This document shows positions 53,743-62,956 of a stretch of DNA of 64,000 nt, one piece after another. How positions within the stretch are numbered: the stretch's first letter is position 1; every line of letters starts with the position of its first letter. The DNA lies in the NCBI RefSeq assembly GCF_003048255.1, contig NZ_CP028487.1:2914001-2978000 (forward strand), read 5' to 3'. The notes under the pieces are model-generated. The model was not told where the DNA came from and did no database searches. It worked only from the letters and a program-made list of their open reading frames with translations. The position numbers were made by a program, and so were the translations under genes. The DNA comes from Yersinia massiliensis (GTDB lineage Bacteria; Pseudomonadota; Gammaproteobacteria; Enterobacterales; Enterobacteriaceae).

Positions 53743-55004
53743 TATAAAGCCCTTACTATGTAATTGAATGCGATGTTTCTCATACGTGTTTCTGCTGCTG
53801 TGCGCGCAACACGAGAAGCATCGAAGGTAATACCCCCGATATTTCCAGCACCGGTAGCCTGCTGCCCTAGCGCGTCATATACCTCCATTGGGCCAAATGC
53901 GCCTGTTGCCGTAACCCCCGCAACTTGTTTGCTGCCCCCCAAGGCGAAGTTACCTGTAATGTTTTGCAATGCGTCAAGCTGCTGTGACAGCAACGCTCGT
54001 CCCGCGTCTACTCCTCGCCCATCGTCCCAGCCTCTAATGGCATTCGCACGCATATCGGGGAGTACGCCAGACGGATATTTAAGAGCTAAACGTGGGTAAG
54101 TAGATGTGCTAAAGGCAGCGCCGTTACACTTCAAAAAGCCAGCGGGGACACTGGCCAGGGGGTAAGGCATTGGGATACCAATCAGTTGATCGGTCAGGTA
54201 AGTGTAAAGATCCGTACCCCACACCGAGCCGTAGATATTACCGTTGGTGGATAGTTGTGCCGAACCGTTTCCAGCGCGGACACTACCTACTGATGTGATA
54301 TTACCAGTGACGTTCAATACTTTCGGGATTGTGACATCACCAGTGGTTTTATTGATGGAAATAGCCACCCCAGCCGCAGTAGAAACTATACGTGTATTCC
54401 CGCCTGAATCGATATCAAAAAATGCAACGTGCACACCGTCTTTATCGAATAAATCGATTTGCCCACCCTCAGCGCTTCCAGTCATCGGGTAAACTTCGAG
54501 GCTCTTTACGCCAAGTACACCTGCCAATTGAACATTCGAGTCGGTGGTATTAATGAAAGGCAGGTCAATATCTTTGGTACCATCAAAATCTACACCGCCA
54601 ATTTTTCTTGCAGTCGCCAGTTTAGTTGCTGATGCAGCTGTGCCACCGATTGGCAATGAAGCATCAAGCGCGGCCTTTACAGCTTTTGGCGTTGCGGCAA
54701 GTGTTTCGCTAGTGCTGGTTATAGAACTGCTAAGCTGAACAATCCCTTTTTGGGTTAATGAGGCATCTTTAAGATCTGGGATTCCCTCACTAACGAGCTT
54801 TTGTATCGATAATAGAACTTGATCAAAAGCATCACTATCAGCTTCAATTTCGGCTGCTGCTAAAATACTCATTAATTCGCGTTGAATGGTATTAAACCAC
54901 TCTGCCGGTAGTATTGTCGGTGGTACGCCACCAGCAACATTACCATCAGTAAACTCGCCATTATTGTCGGCGCGCGTGTTGGGGATATCGCCAATTTTTT
55001 GCAT
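53742..55004 (-). CDS. Phage tail fibre protein
   Basis: 420 residues. Opening MQKIGDIPNTRADNNGEFTD followed by LPAEWFNTIQREL is the N-terminal phage_tail-attachment form common to Mu/SfV-like fibres; the middle has short beta-rich repeats, and the C-terminus contains a tail-collar-type segment (PLASVPAGFLKCNGAAFSTS, then YPRLALKYPSG). It determines host range. ATG at 55004 with the start MQKIG preferred over the upstream extension. A DNA-inversion system for the fibre was looked for but not seen in this window. Confidence 0.88.
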   Translation of the reverse strand: MQKIGDIPNTRADNNGEFTDGNVAGGVPPTILPAEWFNTIQRELMSILAAAEIEADSDAFDQVLLSIQKLVSEGIPDLKDASLTQKGIVQLSSSITSTSETLAATPKAVKAALDASLPIGGTAASATKLATARKIGGVDFDGTKDIDLPFINTTDSNVQLAGVLGVKSLEVYPMTGSAEGGQIDLFDKDGVHVAFFDIDSGGNTRIVSTAAGVAISINKTTGDVTIPKVLNVTGNITSVGSVRAGNGSAQLSTNGNIYGSVWGTDLYTYLTDQLIGIPMPYPLASVPAGFLKCNGAAFSTSTYPRLALKYPSGVLPDMRANAIRGWDDGRGVDAGRALLSQQLDALQNITGNFALGGSKQVAGVTATGAFGPMEVYDALGQQATGAGNIGGITFDASRVARTAAETRMRNIAFNYIVRAL

Positions 55005-55054
55005 AAGAAACCCTCGCCAGTTAAGGCGCATAAAAATAAATAGAGAGTGATTAA

Positions 55055-55651
55055 CTAGCTAATGTAGCCAAATTTAAGAATGGTATGGGATGGATTTAAT
55101 ACTGTTAACCGACATTCAAGCTGTTTGTTTCCCCACGAACGCAGTGGATCACTGCAATAAGTCAAACCGCATTGGGCATAATTAATCGTGGTCTCCGGCG
55201 CGGTGATCAGCCAGGTAAACGGCCACTCTTCACCGTTTATGGCGTCACCGCAAACCGACATCCCGGTACATGCCTGCCTATATTGGGTGATTGAGATGGT
55301 GTAACCCAGCGCCCCGGCAACATGGGTAAAGTAAGCCACCGACTGGCCACCAATGCCGAACAGTTTGGAGACGACGGCCCGCTGGCGCTGGATGATGCTG
55401 TCTATCTCACCTATCGCACATAAATCAGGTAACCCAAGCGTCGCTTCCCACTCGGGTAACATGGCGGTCGCTGTTGAAGGAAAAGCGGCATCAAGCAGAT
55501 CACGGGCATCCTCATCACTACGTTGGAAGGATCGGGCTAGCGCTCGTAAAGTACTGGTTTGAGTCCCGTCTGATATTTTGGGCCAAACTAAGCCCCCCGG
55601 CATCAGTGCTTGAATGGCCGCGGTATAGTCATTAACAGAATATCGACTCAT
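55055..55651 (-). CDS. YmfQ/DUF2313 family baseplate protein (Mu gp48-like)
   Basis: 198 residues. YSVNDYTAAIQALMPGGLVW and RDLLDAAFPSTATAMLPEWE are characteristic of the YmfQ family at the baseplate rim. Overlaps the J gene stop by 4 bases. Confidence 0.85.
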   Translation of the reverse strand: MSRYSVNDYTAAIQALMPGGLVWPKISDGTQTSTLRALARSFQRSDEDARDLLDAAFPSTATAMLPEWEATLGLPDLCAIGEIDSIIQRQRAVVSKLFGIGGQSVAYFTHVAGALGYTISITQYRQACTGMSVCGDAINGEEWPFTWLITAPETTINYAQCGLTYCSDPLRSWGNKQLECRLTVLNPSHTILKFGYIS

Positions 55652-56784
55652 AGGTAGGTCACCATGCCCCGGAGAGGTAATTGTCCGGTTTCAAGCTGGA
55701 TGTTAGTCGTTGGGGAGTCGAGAATAAAACCACTGGTGCCTGTCACATCACCGATGGCCAGCAGCAGTGACGACAGTAAAATTTTACCGCCCGGCTCGCC
55801 CTCAGTAAAAAACACCTCGTCAATGGCCGTGTTTATTGCTGTGGTAGTTTCGCTATCTGCTGTAGAAATACCACTAATCACAAAATTCACCGGGGCCGCT
55901 ACCGGGGCACAGACATAGATGATGGCGATAATAGGCTGTAAGGGATAAATGTGGTCGGCTACCCGCCCCTGATCACCGGTCGCTTTTACCGCGCCCCACT
56001 CTTCAAGTTGCGATATGCCATCAGTCCCGACCGGAAAGCCGCCAGAATCATTGCCATCACACATGATATAAATACCGACTGTGCCCACCCCCTGCAAGCG
56101 GCGCTTCACCCAACAACGAGTCACACCCGGCACGGCCAAAGCCCAGCCGCGATAATCGGTATCGTTGCCACCTTGGGGAGTGTTTTGATAAGCCAGTAAC
56201 ATACGAGAACGAAAAGCATCTTCTGATTCAATATCAGCGCCGCCAGATACCTTAACTGTGGCGGTGGCCACCGACAGAACGCCATCGATGGCCACATCCA
56301 ATGTCAGAGATGTCCCTGCATCGGCATTCCCGGCAATACCGCCCCCCGTGGTGTCATCTAATACGCTTGGCAGCACCGCAGTGATTGAGCCGGTGCCTGT
56401 GCCGCCAGATCCCAGCGTGACCTCATGATCGAGGCGATATTGATAACCATCGGCCCGATTTAACAGGCTCCCAGCGGCAATCACGCGGCCTGTAGTGCCA
56501 CTAAATTCGACGATAGGAGAGGTGGCGGGGTTGGCTGGCTTGCGAAACACATCTTTCAACGCGGCCCACGCGGCAAGATATTCATCGGTGGCATTATAAG
56601 GCGTGGATTGCAGCGCGATATAATCCAGATAGCCGTAATGCAGGTGTGCCATCCCGGCATCAGCATCACTGATCACACCGACATTGGAGAAGCGCAATAA
56701 ATTACCGCCCGTCTTGAGTTCTGATTGAATATAAGACAGGTTGCGCTGGCGCAGTTCGCTTAATGTGGGGCGATTAAATGGCAT
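55648..56784 (-). CDS. Baseplate J-like protein (Mu gp47)
   Basis: 378 residues with the Baseplate_J region at about 90-280 (GSLLNRADGYQYRLDHEVTL; GGADIESEDAFRSRMLLAYQ). Contractile-tail baseplate wedge. Follows gp46 with a 3-base gap. Confidence 0.88.
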   Translation of the reverse strand: MPFNRPTLSELRQRNLSYIQSELKTGGNLLRFSNVGVISDADAGMAHLHYGYLDYIALQSTPYNATDEYLAAWAALKDVFRKPANPATSPIVEFSGTTGRVIAAGSLLNRADGYQYRLDHEVTLGSGGTGTGSITAVLPSVLDDTTGGGIAGNADAGTSLTLDVAIDGVLSVATATVKVSGGADIESEDAFRSRMLLAYQNTPQGGNDTDYRGWALAVPGVTRCWVKRRLQGVGTVGIYIMCDGNDSGGFPVGTDGISQLEEWGAVKATGDQGRVADHIYPLQPIIAIIYVCAPVAAPVNFVISGISTADSETTTAINTAIDEVFFTEGEPGGKILLSSLLLAIGDVTGTSGFILDSPTTNIQLETGQLPLRGMVTYL

Positions 56785-56787
56785 GTA

Positions 56788-57225
56788 TTAGCTCTCCCAT
56801 ACCCATGAGAATTTAACTGAAGCCTGTGCTTTAGCCGGTTGTTGATAGTTGACAATGAGATTGATTCGGTTGGGAAACACTATCTGAGCATTGGTACTGA
56901 TTGCGGTCACCACGCCATCATCAAGCAACCAAGTTAAGGCTTCATTGGCATAGTCTTCAGCCTTTAGCGCTACCTTGGTAGTAAGTTTTTCGCGGTGCAG
57001 CAACCACAGCCGGGAGCCGATCGGGTACTCTGATCCGGTATCACCCCACCACCCGCGCCGATCGTCGCCGTCAATAGCGTCATCAGAACGGGCCAACCGG
57101 TCCGTGAACAGGCTAATTAAAATGGCCGTCTCTAAATCATTGCCATCCAGCAGCCCACCGCCGCCTGTTTGCCAGTCGCCCAGCAATTTGTCCGGTTCCC
57201 AGACTGTTTTGATATCTGTTGTCAT
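56788..57225 (-). CDS. Phage GP46 family baseplate protein
   Basis: 145 residues. LETAILISLFTDRLARSDDA and RRGWWGDTG are hallmarks of the gp46 family (W25-like). ATGA-type overlap of 4 bases with the gene upstream. Confidence 0.88.
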   Translation of the reverse strand: MTTDIKTVWEPDKLLGDWQTGGGGLLDGNDLETAILISLFTDRLARSDDAIDGDDRRGWWGDTGSEYPIGSRLWLLHREKLTTKVALKAEDYANEALTWLLDDGVVTAISTNAQIVFPNRINLIVNYQQPAKAQASVKFSWVWES

Positions 57226-57815
57226 TGCACCACCTTACCCGTCACTTCACTGGTTAATGTCGCGCTACCACCCTGTACATTTTTAAGCTGGTGATTGTGG
57301 GTGTTATAGGCTTCGCGTAGGGTTTTCAGCGTGGTGCCATTGCTGCCAGCGTTATCGACAATATCGCCACTGACCTCCAGTAACGGGGTATTTAGGCGCA
57401 CTTTTACCGCGGCATTAACCGTCACCTCAGTGGCATTGTTGACCGTGACCGGCTGACCATTGGCCTCAATAATGATGCCGGTTTCGGTTAACTTGATGTA
57501 TTGCCCCCACTGCGAATAGATCACCGTTTCACCCGTATTGAGTCCGGTATGACGAAAAGACTGATGATTTGAGCCAATAATGACTGCGCTTGACCTGTCA
57601 CCACCGAGGAACCCAATAACCACATCGGTGTTAGCGGGTAACCCTGACGAAAAACCAAACTCAGCCAATCTCGGCGTATCATCACGGACTTCAAGCGGGG
57701 TTTGATATTGAACGGTTTGAACGGTGCCGCCATCATTGCTGGCTGTGACCCGTCCTATCCCGAGTATCATTTTTATCTGGCGATATAGTTGGGATAGCTG
57801 CCCTGATTCGCTCAT
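57222..57815 (-). CDS. Phage baseplate assembly protein V / Mu gp45
   Basis: 197 residues. An N-terminal gp45-type module (ASNDGGTVQTVQYQTPLEVR) and a beta-helical spike end (ANGQPVTVNNATEVTVNAAV) forming the membrane-piercing tip. Lacks an enzymatic domain by eye. Overlaps both neighbours by 4 bases. Confidence 0.85.
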   Translation of the reverse strand: MSESGQLSQLYRQIKMILGIGRVTASNDGGTVQTVQYQTPLEVRDDTPRLAEFGFSSGLPANTDVVIGFLGGDRSSAVIIGSNHQSFRHTGLNTGETVIYSQWGQYIKLTETGIIIEANGQPVTVNNATEVTVNAAVKVRLNTPLLEVSGDIVDNAGSNGTTLKTLREAYNTHNHQLKNVQGGSATLTSEVTGKVVQ

Positions 57816-58885
57816 CGTGGGTTCAACTCCATAAGGTTTGAATAGAACTGATAAGGCTGAACGGTAAAGGCTTCAGGCGGCATCAGCACCATTTGCGCGG
57901 CGGTGCCATGGTCGTCTTTGAGATAGGTCACCTCCGATAACAGCCAGAGTTCATCCTTTAAGCCAAAGATAGGCAAATCAATGGGGATCAGGGTGTTGGG
58001 TTCCCATAACTTCCCGTCTTTATCGCGCCAGCTATCGACCGTTACCAGCAGCTCTTTAGAGCGCCCATAGCGGCGGTTCATTTCCCAGTCGATGCACTGC
58101 TGGGCCAGTTTTAGCGCTTTCATCGTGCTTTCAACAATGATAATGCGGTTGCGATAACGCATTTTGGCCGCTTCAGGATCGCGACTGCGGGCTAAGGTCA
58201 CCGCGCCATATCCGGCGTCCTGTACCTGCTCCTGAAGTTGGCTCACCGACATCGATACACCAATGTAGTCAGAAAAGCGCTGATCCATACCGGAGTTATA
58301 CGCGGCGTCTTCGATATTGATACCCTGCGCGACACCGCTGGCCGCTTTGCGCGTCCCCACCCGAGTCAGATAGAGGTTCCCATCGGGCAGGTCGTAATAG
58401 AGCAGCGCCGCCCAGCGGGTAATGCGGTCGATGATTTCCTGCGAGGATTCACCCCAGTTCAATGTAAATTGGGGGACAATATCCAAGTCGGTCACATCAG
58501 TCGTCACCGTAATGCTGTAGGGCTGCGCCAATCGTTGGGCTATCTGTAGCGCTGTTGATTGGCTGATCACATTGTTTGGCCACTCAGCGGAGCAATCAAC
58601 CAGGTCCTGGCACTTGCTCCGCCCCGTCGCCCTCACTTCGCGGCGATTACGGCTGATCATCGGTGCCCAGCGGTCGATATATCCGGTCAGCACCACATCA
58701 TCACCTAAATTAACCACGCAAGGGTCGCCCGGATTCACCCACTGCTGGTTATCACTGCCCGGATAAAGGTCCATCAATGACAGGCTGAAATCGCTGGGTA
58801 ACCGCTCTATGCTGCGAGTGACACGGATATTATCCCAGCCCGTGATCAGCTTATTGCCAATACGCAGCGTCAAATCATCACTCAT
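57812..58885 (-). CDS. Phage tail protein D-like (Mu gp44/P)
   Basis: 357 residues of the late control D / gp44 family: PGDPCVVNLGDDVVLTGYID, RNRREVRATGRSKCQDLVDC and the C-terminal YGRSKELLVTVDSWRDKDGK. Forms the hub of the baseplate. Overlaps the N-like gene by 4 bases. Confidence 0.88.
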   Translation of the reverse strand: MSDDLTLRIGNKLITGWDNIRVTRSIERLPSDFSLSLMDLYPGSDNQQWVNPGDPCVVNLGDDVVLTGYIDRWAPMISRNRREVRATGRSKCQDLVDCSAEWPNNVISQSTALQIAQRLAQPYSITVTTDVTDLDIVPQFTLNWGESSQEIIDRITRWAALLYYDLPDGNLYLTRVGTRKAASGVAQGINIEDAAYNSGMDQRFSDYIGVSMSVSQLQEQVQDAGYGAVTLARSRDPEAAKMRYRNRIIIVESTMKALKLAQQCIDWEMNRRYGRSKELLVTVDSWRDKDGKLWEPNTLIPIDLPIFGLKDELWLLSEVTYLKDDHGTAAQMVLMPPEAFTVQPYQFYSNLMELNPR

Positions 58886-60288
58886 GAATTCAGCGCCTTA
58901 AATCGAAGGGGCATAAATGCCGGATGAACAGGAACCGCCATTTTCACCAGTGCATCACCCCGGCGGGCATCCTGATAGAGTCGATTGGCCAGATTAAGCG
59001 CGGGCAGTGAGCGGTTAAAATTGACTATCTCAACGCGAGACAGGTTAGCGCCCGTCTGCTGTAACAGCGTGACGATAGACTCACGTAACGTAATTAATGA
59101 CTGATACACCTCATCATTGCCTGTATCAGCCGCTGAAAGCGCGGCACCGTCTACCACATCACAGACCCGCGTCAATATATCGACTGCATCGTCATAGCTT
59201 TCCGGTTGATATTGCGACGCGGCAAACACCATCGCGCCGGCACACAACACAATAATGAGCTGATAACTGGCGGCGGCGGTATTGCTGTCGCCGGGATTGG
59301 GTCGAAAAGTGTCGTCATTGATTGCCGTTAATTCTTGCATCATGCGGATTAAATCAAGGGTACTGGCTCCGCTGGCCAAGATGGCATTCACGACAGCCAG
59401 AACCGCATTGGCATGTGCTGCTACCGTTGCGGCCTCGGTCAATGCATCGGTAGCAGCCGCGAGTGATGCCCGCCCCTCGACTGAAACAGCCATTCGTTGG
59501 TCCACCAGCGCGGACAGGTCCGTTGTGTCACTCTGCGTGCTGACGGACGCCGTGGCCCCTGATACGCTGCCGCCTACAGTGCCGTGATTAAAGCGGCCAT
59601 AACGATCCCGGCCTAATGTAGAGCGGAGCATATTGCCCAGATTTGTCGCTTCACTGGTGGTTGAATTCACCATATTGACCCAGAATGCCGCGGTACTTTT
59701 CAGCGTTCTGATGGTTTGAGTGACAGAACGGATCTCGCCTTTGACCGTGGCAATAAAGGTGGCGACGGACTTGGAGGCCAGACCAAACCATGATGACTGA
59801 ATCGACGAAACCGCATCAGCGGAGCTGGTAACAGAAAACACCCGTAAACCCGACTCAATAATGGTCAGCGTAAATTCAAAAACACGCCCAGACTCGGCCC
59901 CCTCATTCAGACGAAGGCCACTTTCGGGGATGCTGACCGTCATTTCACCGAGTGTTGGGTGTACTAGTGTTCCCGCATCAGGCATTTCACAGGCGGCGAT
60001 CAGGGAGTCGCGCTGGGTCATGACGTCAGGTGCGTTATAAAGGCCACTACTCTGAATGAGAAAACCACGGATAGTCAGGCGGCGAGTGGCACGGCCTAAA
60101 TCTTCAATCCAGGCGGTATCGCGATAAGGGTATTCATGAATAGCCTGACGGCGACCGAAGACACCTTCCGCACTGATAACCGCAAAGGGAACCCCACGGA
60201 AAGAGGCAGGGTGCAGGTGTTCTGACCACTGCCAGCTATCGCCCCCAGTACCCAATAAATCAGAAAGTGCATTGCTGATCAGTGACAT
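58882..60288 (-). CDS. DNA circularization / Mu gpN family tail protein
   Basis: 468 residues. The N-terminal 100 residues (ASFRGVPFAVISAEGVFGRR, TRRLTIRGFLIQ) are the DNA_circ_N domain of Mu gpN and SfV equivalents; it is Ala-rich and helical afterwards. Despite the family name it is a tail/baseplate protein. Confidence 0.86.
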   Translation of the reverse strand: MSLISNALSDLLGTGGDSWQWSEHLHPASFRGVPFAVISAEGVFGRRQAIHEYPYRDTAWIEDLGRATRRLTIRGFLIQSSGLYNAPDVMTQRDSLIAACEMPDAGTLVHPTLGEMTVSIPESGLRLNEGAESGRVFEFTLTIIESGLRVFSVTSSADAVSSIQSSWFGLASKSVATFIATVKGEIRSVTQTIRTLKSTAAFWVNMVNSTTSEATNLGNMLRSTLGRDRYGRFNHGTVGGSVSGATASVSTQSDTTDLSALVDQRMAVSVEGRASLAAATDALTEAATVAAHANAVLAVVNAILASGASTLDLIRMMQELTAINDDTFRPNPGDSNTAAASYQLIIVLCAGAMVFAASQYQPESYDDAVDILTRVCDVVDGAALSAADTGNDEVYQSLITLRESIVTLLQQTGANLSRVEIVNFNRSLPALNLANRLYQDARRGDALVKMAVPVHPAFMPLRFKALNS

Positions 60289-60304
60289 TTACGCCCCCTG
60301 AAAA

Positions 60305-60330
60305 TAAAAAACCCCGCCAGAAGCGAGGTT
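60305..60330 (-). terminator. Minus-strand terminator inside the tail operon
   Basis: AACCTCGC-TTCTG-GCGGGGTT (one mismatch in the stem) followed by TTTTATTTTC, located between the tape measure stop and the gpN-like start. A partial terminator in the middle of a morphogenesis operon. Confidence 0.7.
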
Positions 60331-60345
60331 GATGGTTGTTCGTTA

Positions 60346-62148
60346 TTACGCCGGGTAACTCATTGATGTTGATATTTTCGCCCCCTTTGGCGCGGTTATT
60401 TTCTGACGTTCTCCTGTTTTATCCGTGATCAGCGTAATTTCAATTTCTGACTTATCGCCACCCATATCTTGGGTGATCTCATTAATCTCTCTCCCGCTTT
60501 GCTGGGATGAGTTAATGGATATTGGCGGTGATGCGTTGATATCAGAGGTGCCAGTATTTAACTCGCCAGATTGGGGATGAATGGCGGGTAAACCTGGCAT
60601 TATTTTTTGTAGATAGTTACGAGTTTCGGCAGGAGCTTGCCCTATCCCATATTTTTTAACGTTATTCTGTCCCCAGTTATAAGAAGCTACCGCCTTATTG
60701 ACATCACCATCAAACATTTTAAGCAAATCAGAAAGATACTTGGCCGCTGCTTCGCTGGATTTATTGAAGTCCATTCGGTCATCCATCGAGTTTAAGCCAT
60801 AATCTCTACCGGTTGGCGGCATAAACTGAAATGGACCCTGTGCCCCTGCGGGTGATAGTAGATTTTTACCTCGGTTAGATTCAGTCAGGTAGACCCGATC
60901 AAGCAAGGTTGAAGGCAGGTTATACTGTGACTCTAACTGTTTTAGTCTCGCTTGCTTCTGATCTTCGCCGGGAAGTATGTAGGGTGACTTAACGGGAGCG
61001 ACGTTTTTTTGCTTTTCTATTTCAAGCCGTTTCTTTTCCTGCGCTTCCCAATCCGCACCGTACTGATCATTTAATTTTTGGGTAAAATCCTTATCTGGAT
61101 ATCCAAACGTTAAGTAGGCTTTCTCTTTAAACGATAATGTCTCTTTGAATTTATCGTCTACTCGCGCCCGATGAAGAATATCTTTCTGTTTATCACCATG
61201 TGCAAACGAGTTTTCATCATCGTTCTCGCGCATCTTCACATCATGAAGCTGAGTTGCAGCACTTCCCTTGACCATATTTTCATCAGGTAAAAGTTTTTGG
61301 GCTGCCCATATTTTCCCTTTGGTCATCAATCCATCAAGCGCGGCGCTGGCCTCCTTTAACTGAGCATTCAATTCAACCAGTTGCGCATTAATTTTGGGGT
61401 CAACCGTTAAGCCAAAACTATCCGATTTAGCCAGTAACTCTTTATACCTGACGCCCTCTCTCATTAATGCCAAAAGATTGGCATCCAGCCCTAAAGCATC
61501 CGCCAATGTTTTTTGAGTCTGCGGGGAAAGTTTGGGGAATATTTTGGCAACGTTGTCCAAGGTCTTATAGACATCTGCTGTGCCATCTTTGAGCCGTTCA
61601 ATGACAATCCCGTTCTGAGCCAGCAATGCCTGCGTGGTGTCATTACGTGCCCACAAGGGATCATTGAACGTCTTGTATAGCCCCTCAACAGATTGACGGG
61701 CGGCGGCGCTATCCACCCCCAATATCTGCATCGCACCGCTGACACGGCTAAATTCATCAACGGACATCCCGGCATTTTTTGCCGCAACATCAAGCGAATA
61801 GGCTGAATCAGCGGCGGCGCTTAACCCCTGAGCCGCTTTGAAACCGATATAACCCACCGCGCCAAGCGCCCCAAAGCTGAGTGCCTTACTGCCAATTTCC
61901 CCCACCATTTTCAGCGGTGGCACCAAATCACCCACAAACTGGACACCATTGCGGGCAAAATCCCCCATCCCTTTTAAGCGCATGTTGAGGTCATCAATAC
62001 CCTCAACCGATTCTTGACCGCCTAATTTGAGTCCGTCTCGGGTTTTATCCAGATCAGGAATAAGATTTTTAACCGCCTCTTCGATACGCTGAATGGAAGC
62101 TGAGGCTTGATCTGTCGCGGTCAGTTCAAAATCAAATGCATTACCCAT
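60346..62148 (-). CDS. Tail tape measure protein with C-terminal lytic transglycosylase domain
   Basis: 600 residues. N-terminal coiled-coil and hydrophobic part (about 1-115, ALSFGALGAVGYIGFKAAQG) typical of tape measure proteins; residues about 405-515 form an SLT domain (LTESNRGKNLLSPAGAQGPF, followed by QFMPPTGRDYG and AVASYNWGQNNVKKYG), with Glu in TESNRG as likely catalytic residue. The domain would open peptidoglycan during DNA entry. Starts inside the shifted frame of the tail chaperone. Confidence 0.9.
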   Translation of the reverse strand: MGNAFDFELTATDQASASIQRIEEAVKNLIPDLDKTRDGLKLGGQESVEGIDDLNMRLKGMGDFARNGVQFVGDLVPPLKMVGEIGSKALSFGALGAVGYIGFKAAQGLSAAADSAYSLDVAAKNAGMSVDEFSRVSGAMQILGVDSAAARQSVEGLYKTFNDPLWARNDTTQALLAQNGIVIERLKDGTADVYKTLDNVAKIFPKLSPQTQKTLADALGLDANLLALMREGVRYKELLAKSDSFGLTVDPKINAQLVELNAQLKEASAALDGLMTKGKIWAAQKLLPDENMVKGSAATQLHDVKMRENDDENSFAHGDKQKDILHRARVDDKFKETLSFKEKAYLTFGYPDKDFTQKLNDQYGADWEAQEKKRLEIEKQKNVAPVKSPYILPGEDQKQARLKQLESQYNLPSTLLDRVYLTESNRGKNLLSPAGAQGPFQFMPPTGRDYGLNSMDDRMDFNKSSEAAAKYLSDLLKMFDGDVNKAVASYNWGQNNVKKYGIGQAPAETRNYLQKIMPGLPAIHPQSGELNTGTSDINASPPISINSSQQSGREINEITQDMGGDKSEIEITLITDKTGERQKITAPKGAKISTSMSYPA

Positions 62149-62297
62149 TTTTCCCCGCCTTCACCTTGTTAATTCTGACCGCCTGCTGATACCACCACTG
62201 TAATCGGCTATAGGTCAGGGACCAGGCATCTGCTGGTCCCCACCCATAGTAATAGGTCACATCTGCTAGTTCGTTACCCCATTCTCCACCTGGGGGG
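62141..62297 (-). CDS. -1 frame extension of the tail assembly chaperone (gpG-T type)
   Basis: No start codon, but an open -1 frame begins at a run of six C residues (62292-62297) near the end of the chaperone gene and gives about 50 residues rich in Trp and Tyr (for example EWGNELADVTYYYGWGPADA), ending in a TAA at 62141-62143 inside the tape measure start. Frame and position are those of the programmed -1 frameshift that makes the long chaperone in most contractile and siphovirus tails. Confidence 0.7.
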
Positions 62298-62568
62298 AGT
62301 AGGCTAAAAAACTCATCATGTAGACCTCACAGGCTTTATAGTCGGTGAAAGCCATTTTTTTGATGGCTTCACGCGGCACATTCGACACCAAAGAAATGAG
62401 CAGCCCCATCGCACTGAGTGCACCAGATTTAGCCTGTTCGTCATAAAACTGCTGAACCTGAATCAATATCGGCTCACTGAGTTCGATAGCCTCATAGGTG
62501 GTTTTAGTGGCTTCATGAGAAATAGGCTTAACGAGGGGGATTGTTTTAGTACGTTCCAGTTCAGACAT
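62266..62568 (-). CDS. Tail assembly chaperone (Mu gp41-like, short form)
   Basis: 100 residues. Short helical protein upstream of the tape measure gene; the sequence IAL-type LVKPISHEATKTTYEAIELS, then MGLLISLVSNVPREAIKKMA is typical of Mu gp41-like chaperones. It ends in the slippery region used for the longer frame-shifted form. Confidence 0.85.
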   Translation of the reverse strand: MSELERTKTIPLVKPISHEATKTTYEAIELSEPILIQVQQFYDEQAKSGALSAMGLLISLVSNVPREAIKKMAFTDYKACEVYMMSFLAYSPQVENGVTN

Positions 62569-62569
62569 C

Positions 62570-62944
62570 TTAGTTCTCCGTCACCGATACAGAACCACCT
62601 TCCCAGCGAATATCAGCAGTCGCCTCGGTGCTATCTACTTCTTGGGTATTTACCGACCACATACCACTGCCGATAATCGTTTTGCCATTGGCCAATTCAC
62701 AGACAATATTGACATTGGTCTGGTCGTTAAAATCGCTGATTGACGTGCCGCCACTGTCGCGGATTTGGCAGGAGATAAACGGCGCGTTAAAGGTCTCTTT
62801 ATAACCATGCACCCCATCCATCCCTGTGAGCGTTTCACGCTTGAACTTTGAGGGGCTGTATTTGAATTGCCCCGCCACCATGATGGTCAGGCCGTCAACG
62901 GTGACATAAGCTGTCCCCGCGAGGCGATTGGATGTATCACCCAT
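62570..62944 (-). CDS. Tail tube protein (Mu M-like)
   Basis: 124 residues. LAGTAYVTVDGLTIMVAGQF and FKRETLTGMDGVHGYKETFN match the Mu tail tube family. 1-base gap to the chaperone; 12 bases from the sheath gene. Confidence 0.88.
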   Translation of the reverse strand: MGDTSNRLAGTAYVTVDGLTIMVAGQFKYSPSKFKRETLTGMDGVHGYKETFNAPFISCQIRDSGGTSISDFNDQTNVNIVCELANGKTIIGSGMWSVNTQEVDSTEATADIRWEGGSVSVTEN

Positions 62945-62956
62945 GATAATGAATCC

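Noticed and set aside
53742..55004. Invertible tail fibre segment with a DNA invertase
   Set aside because: No inverted alternative fibre end and no invertase gene in the window.
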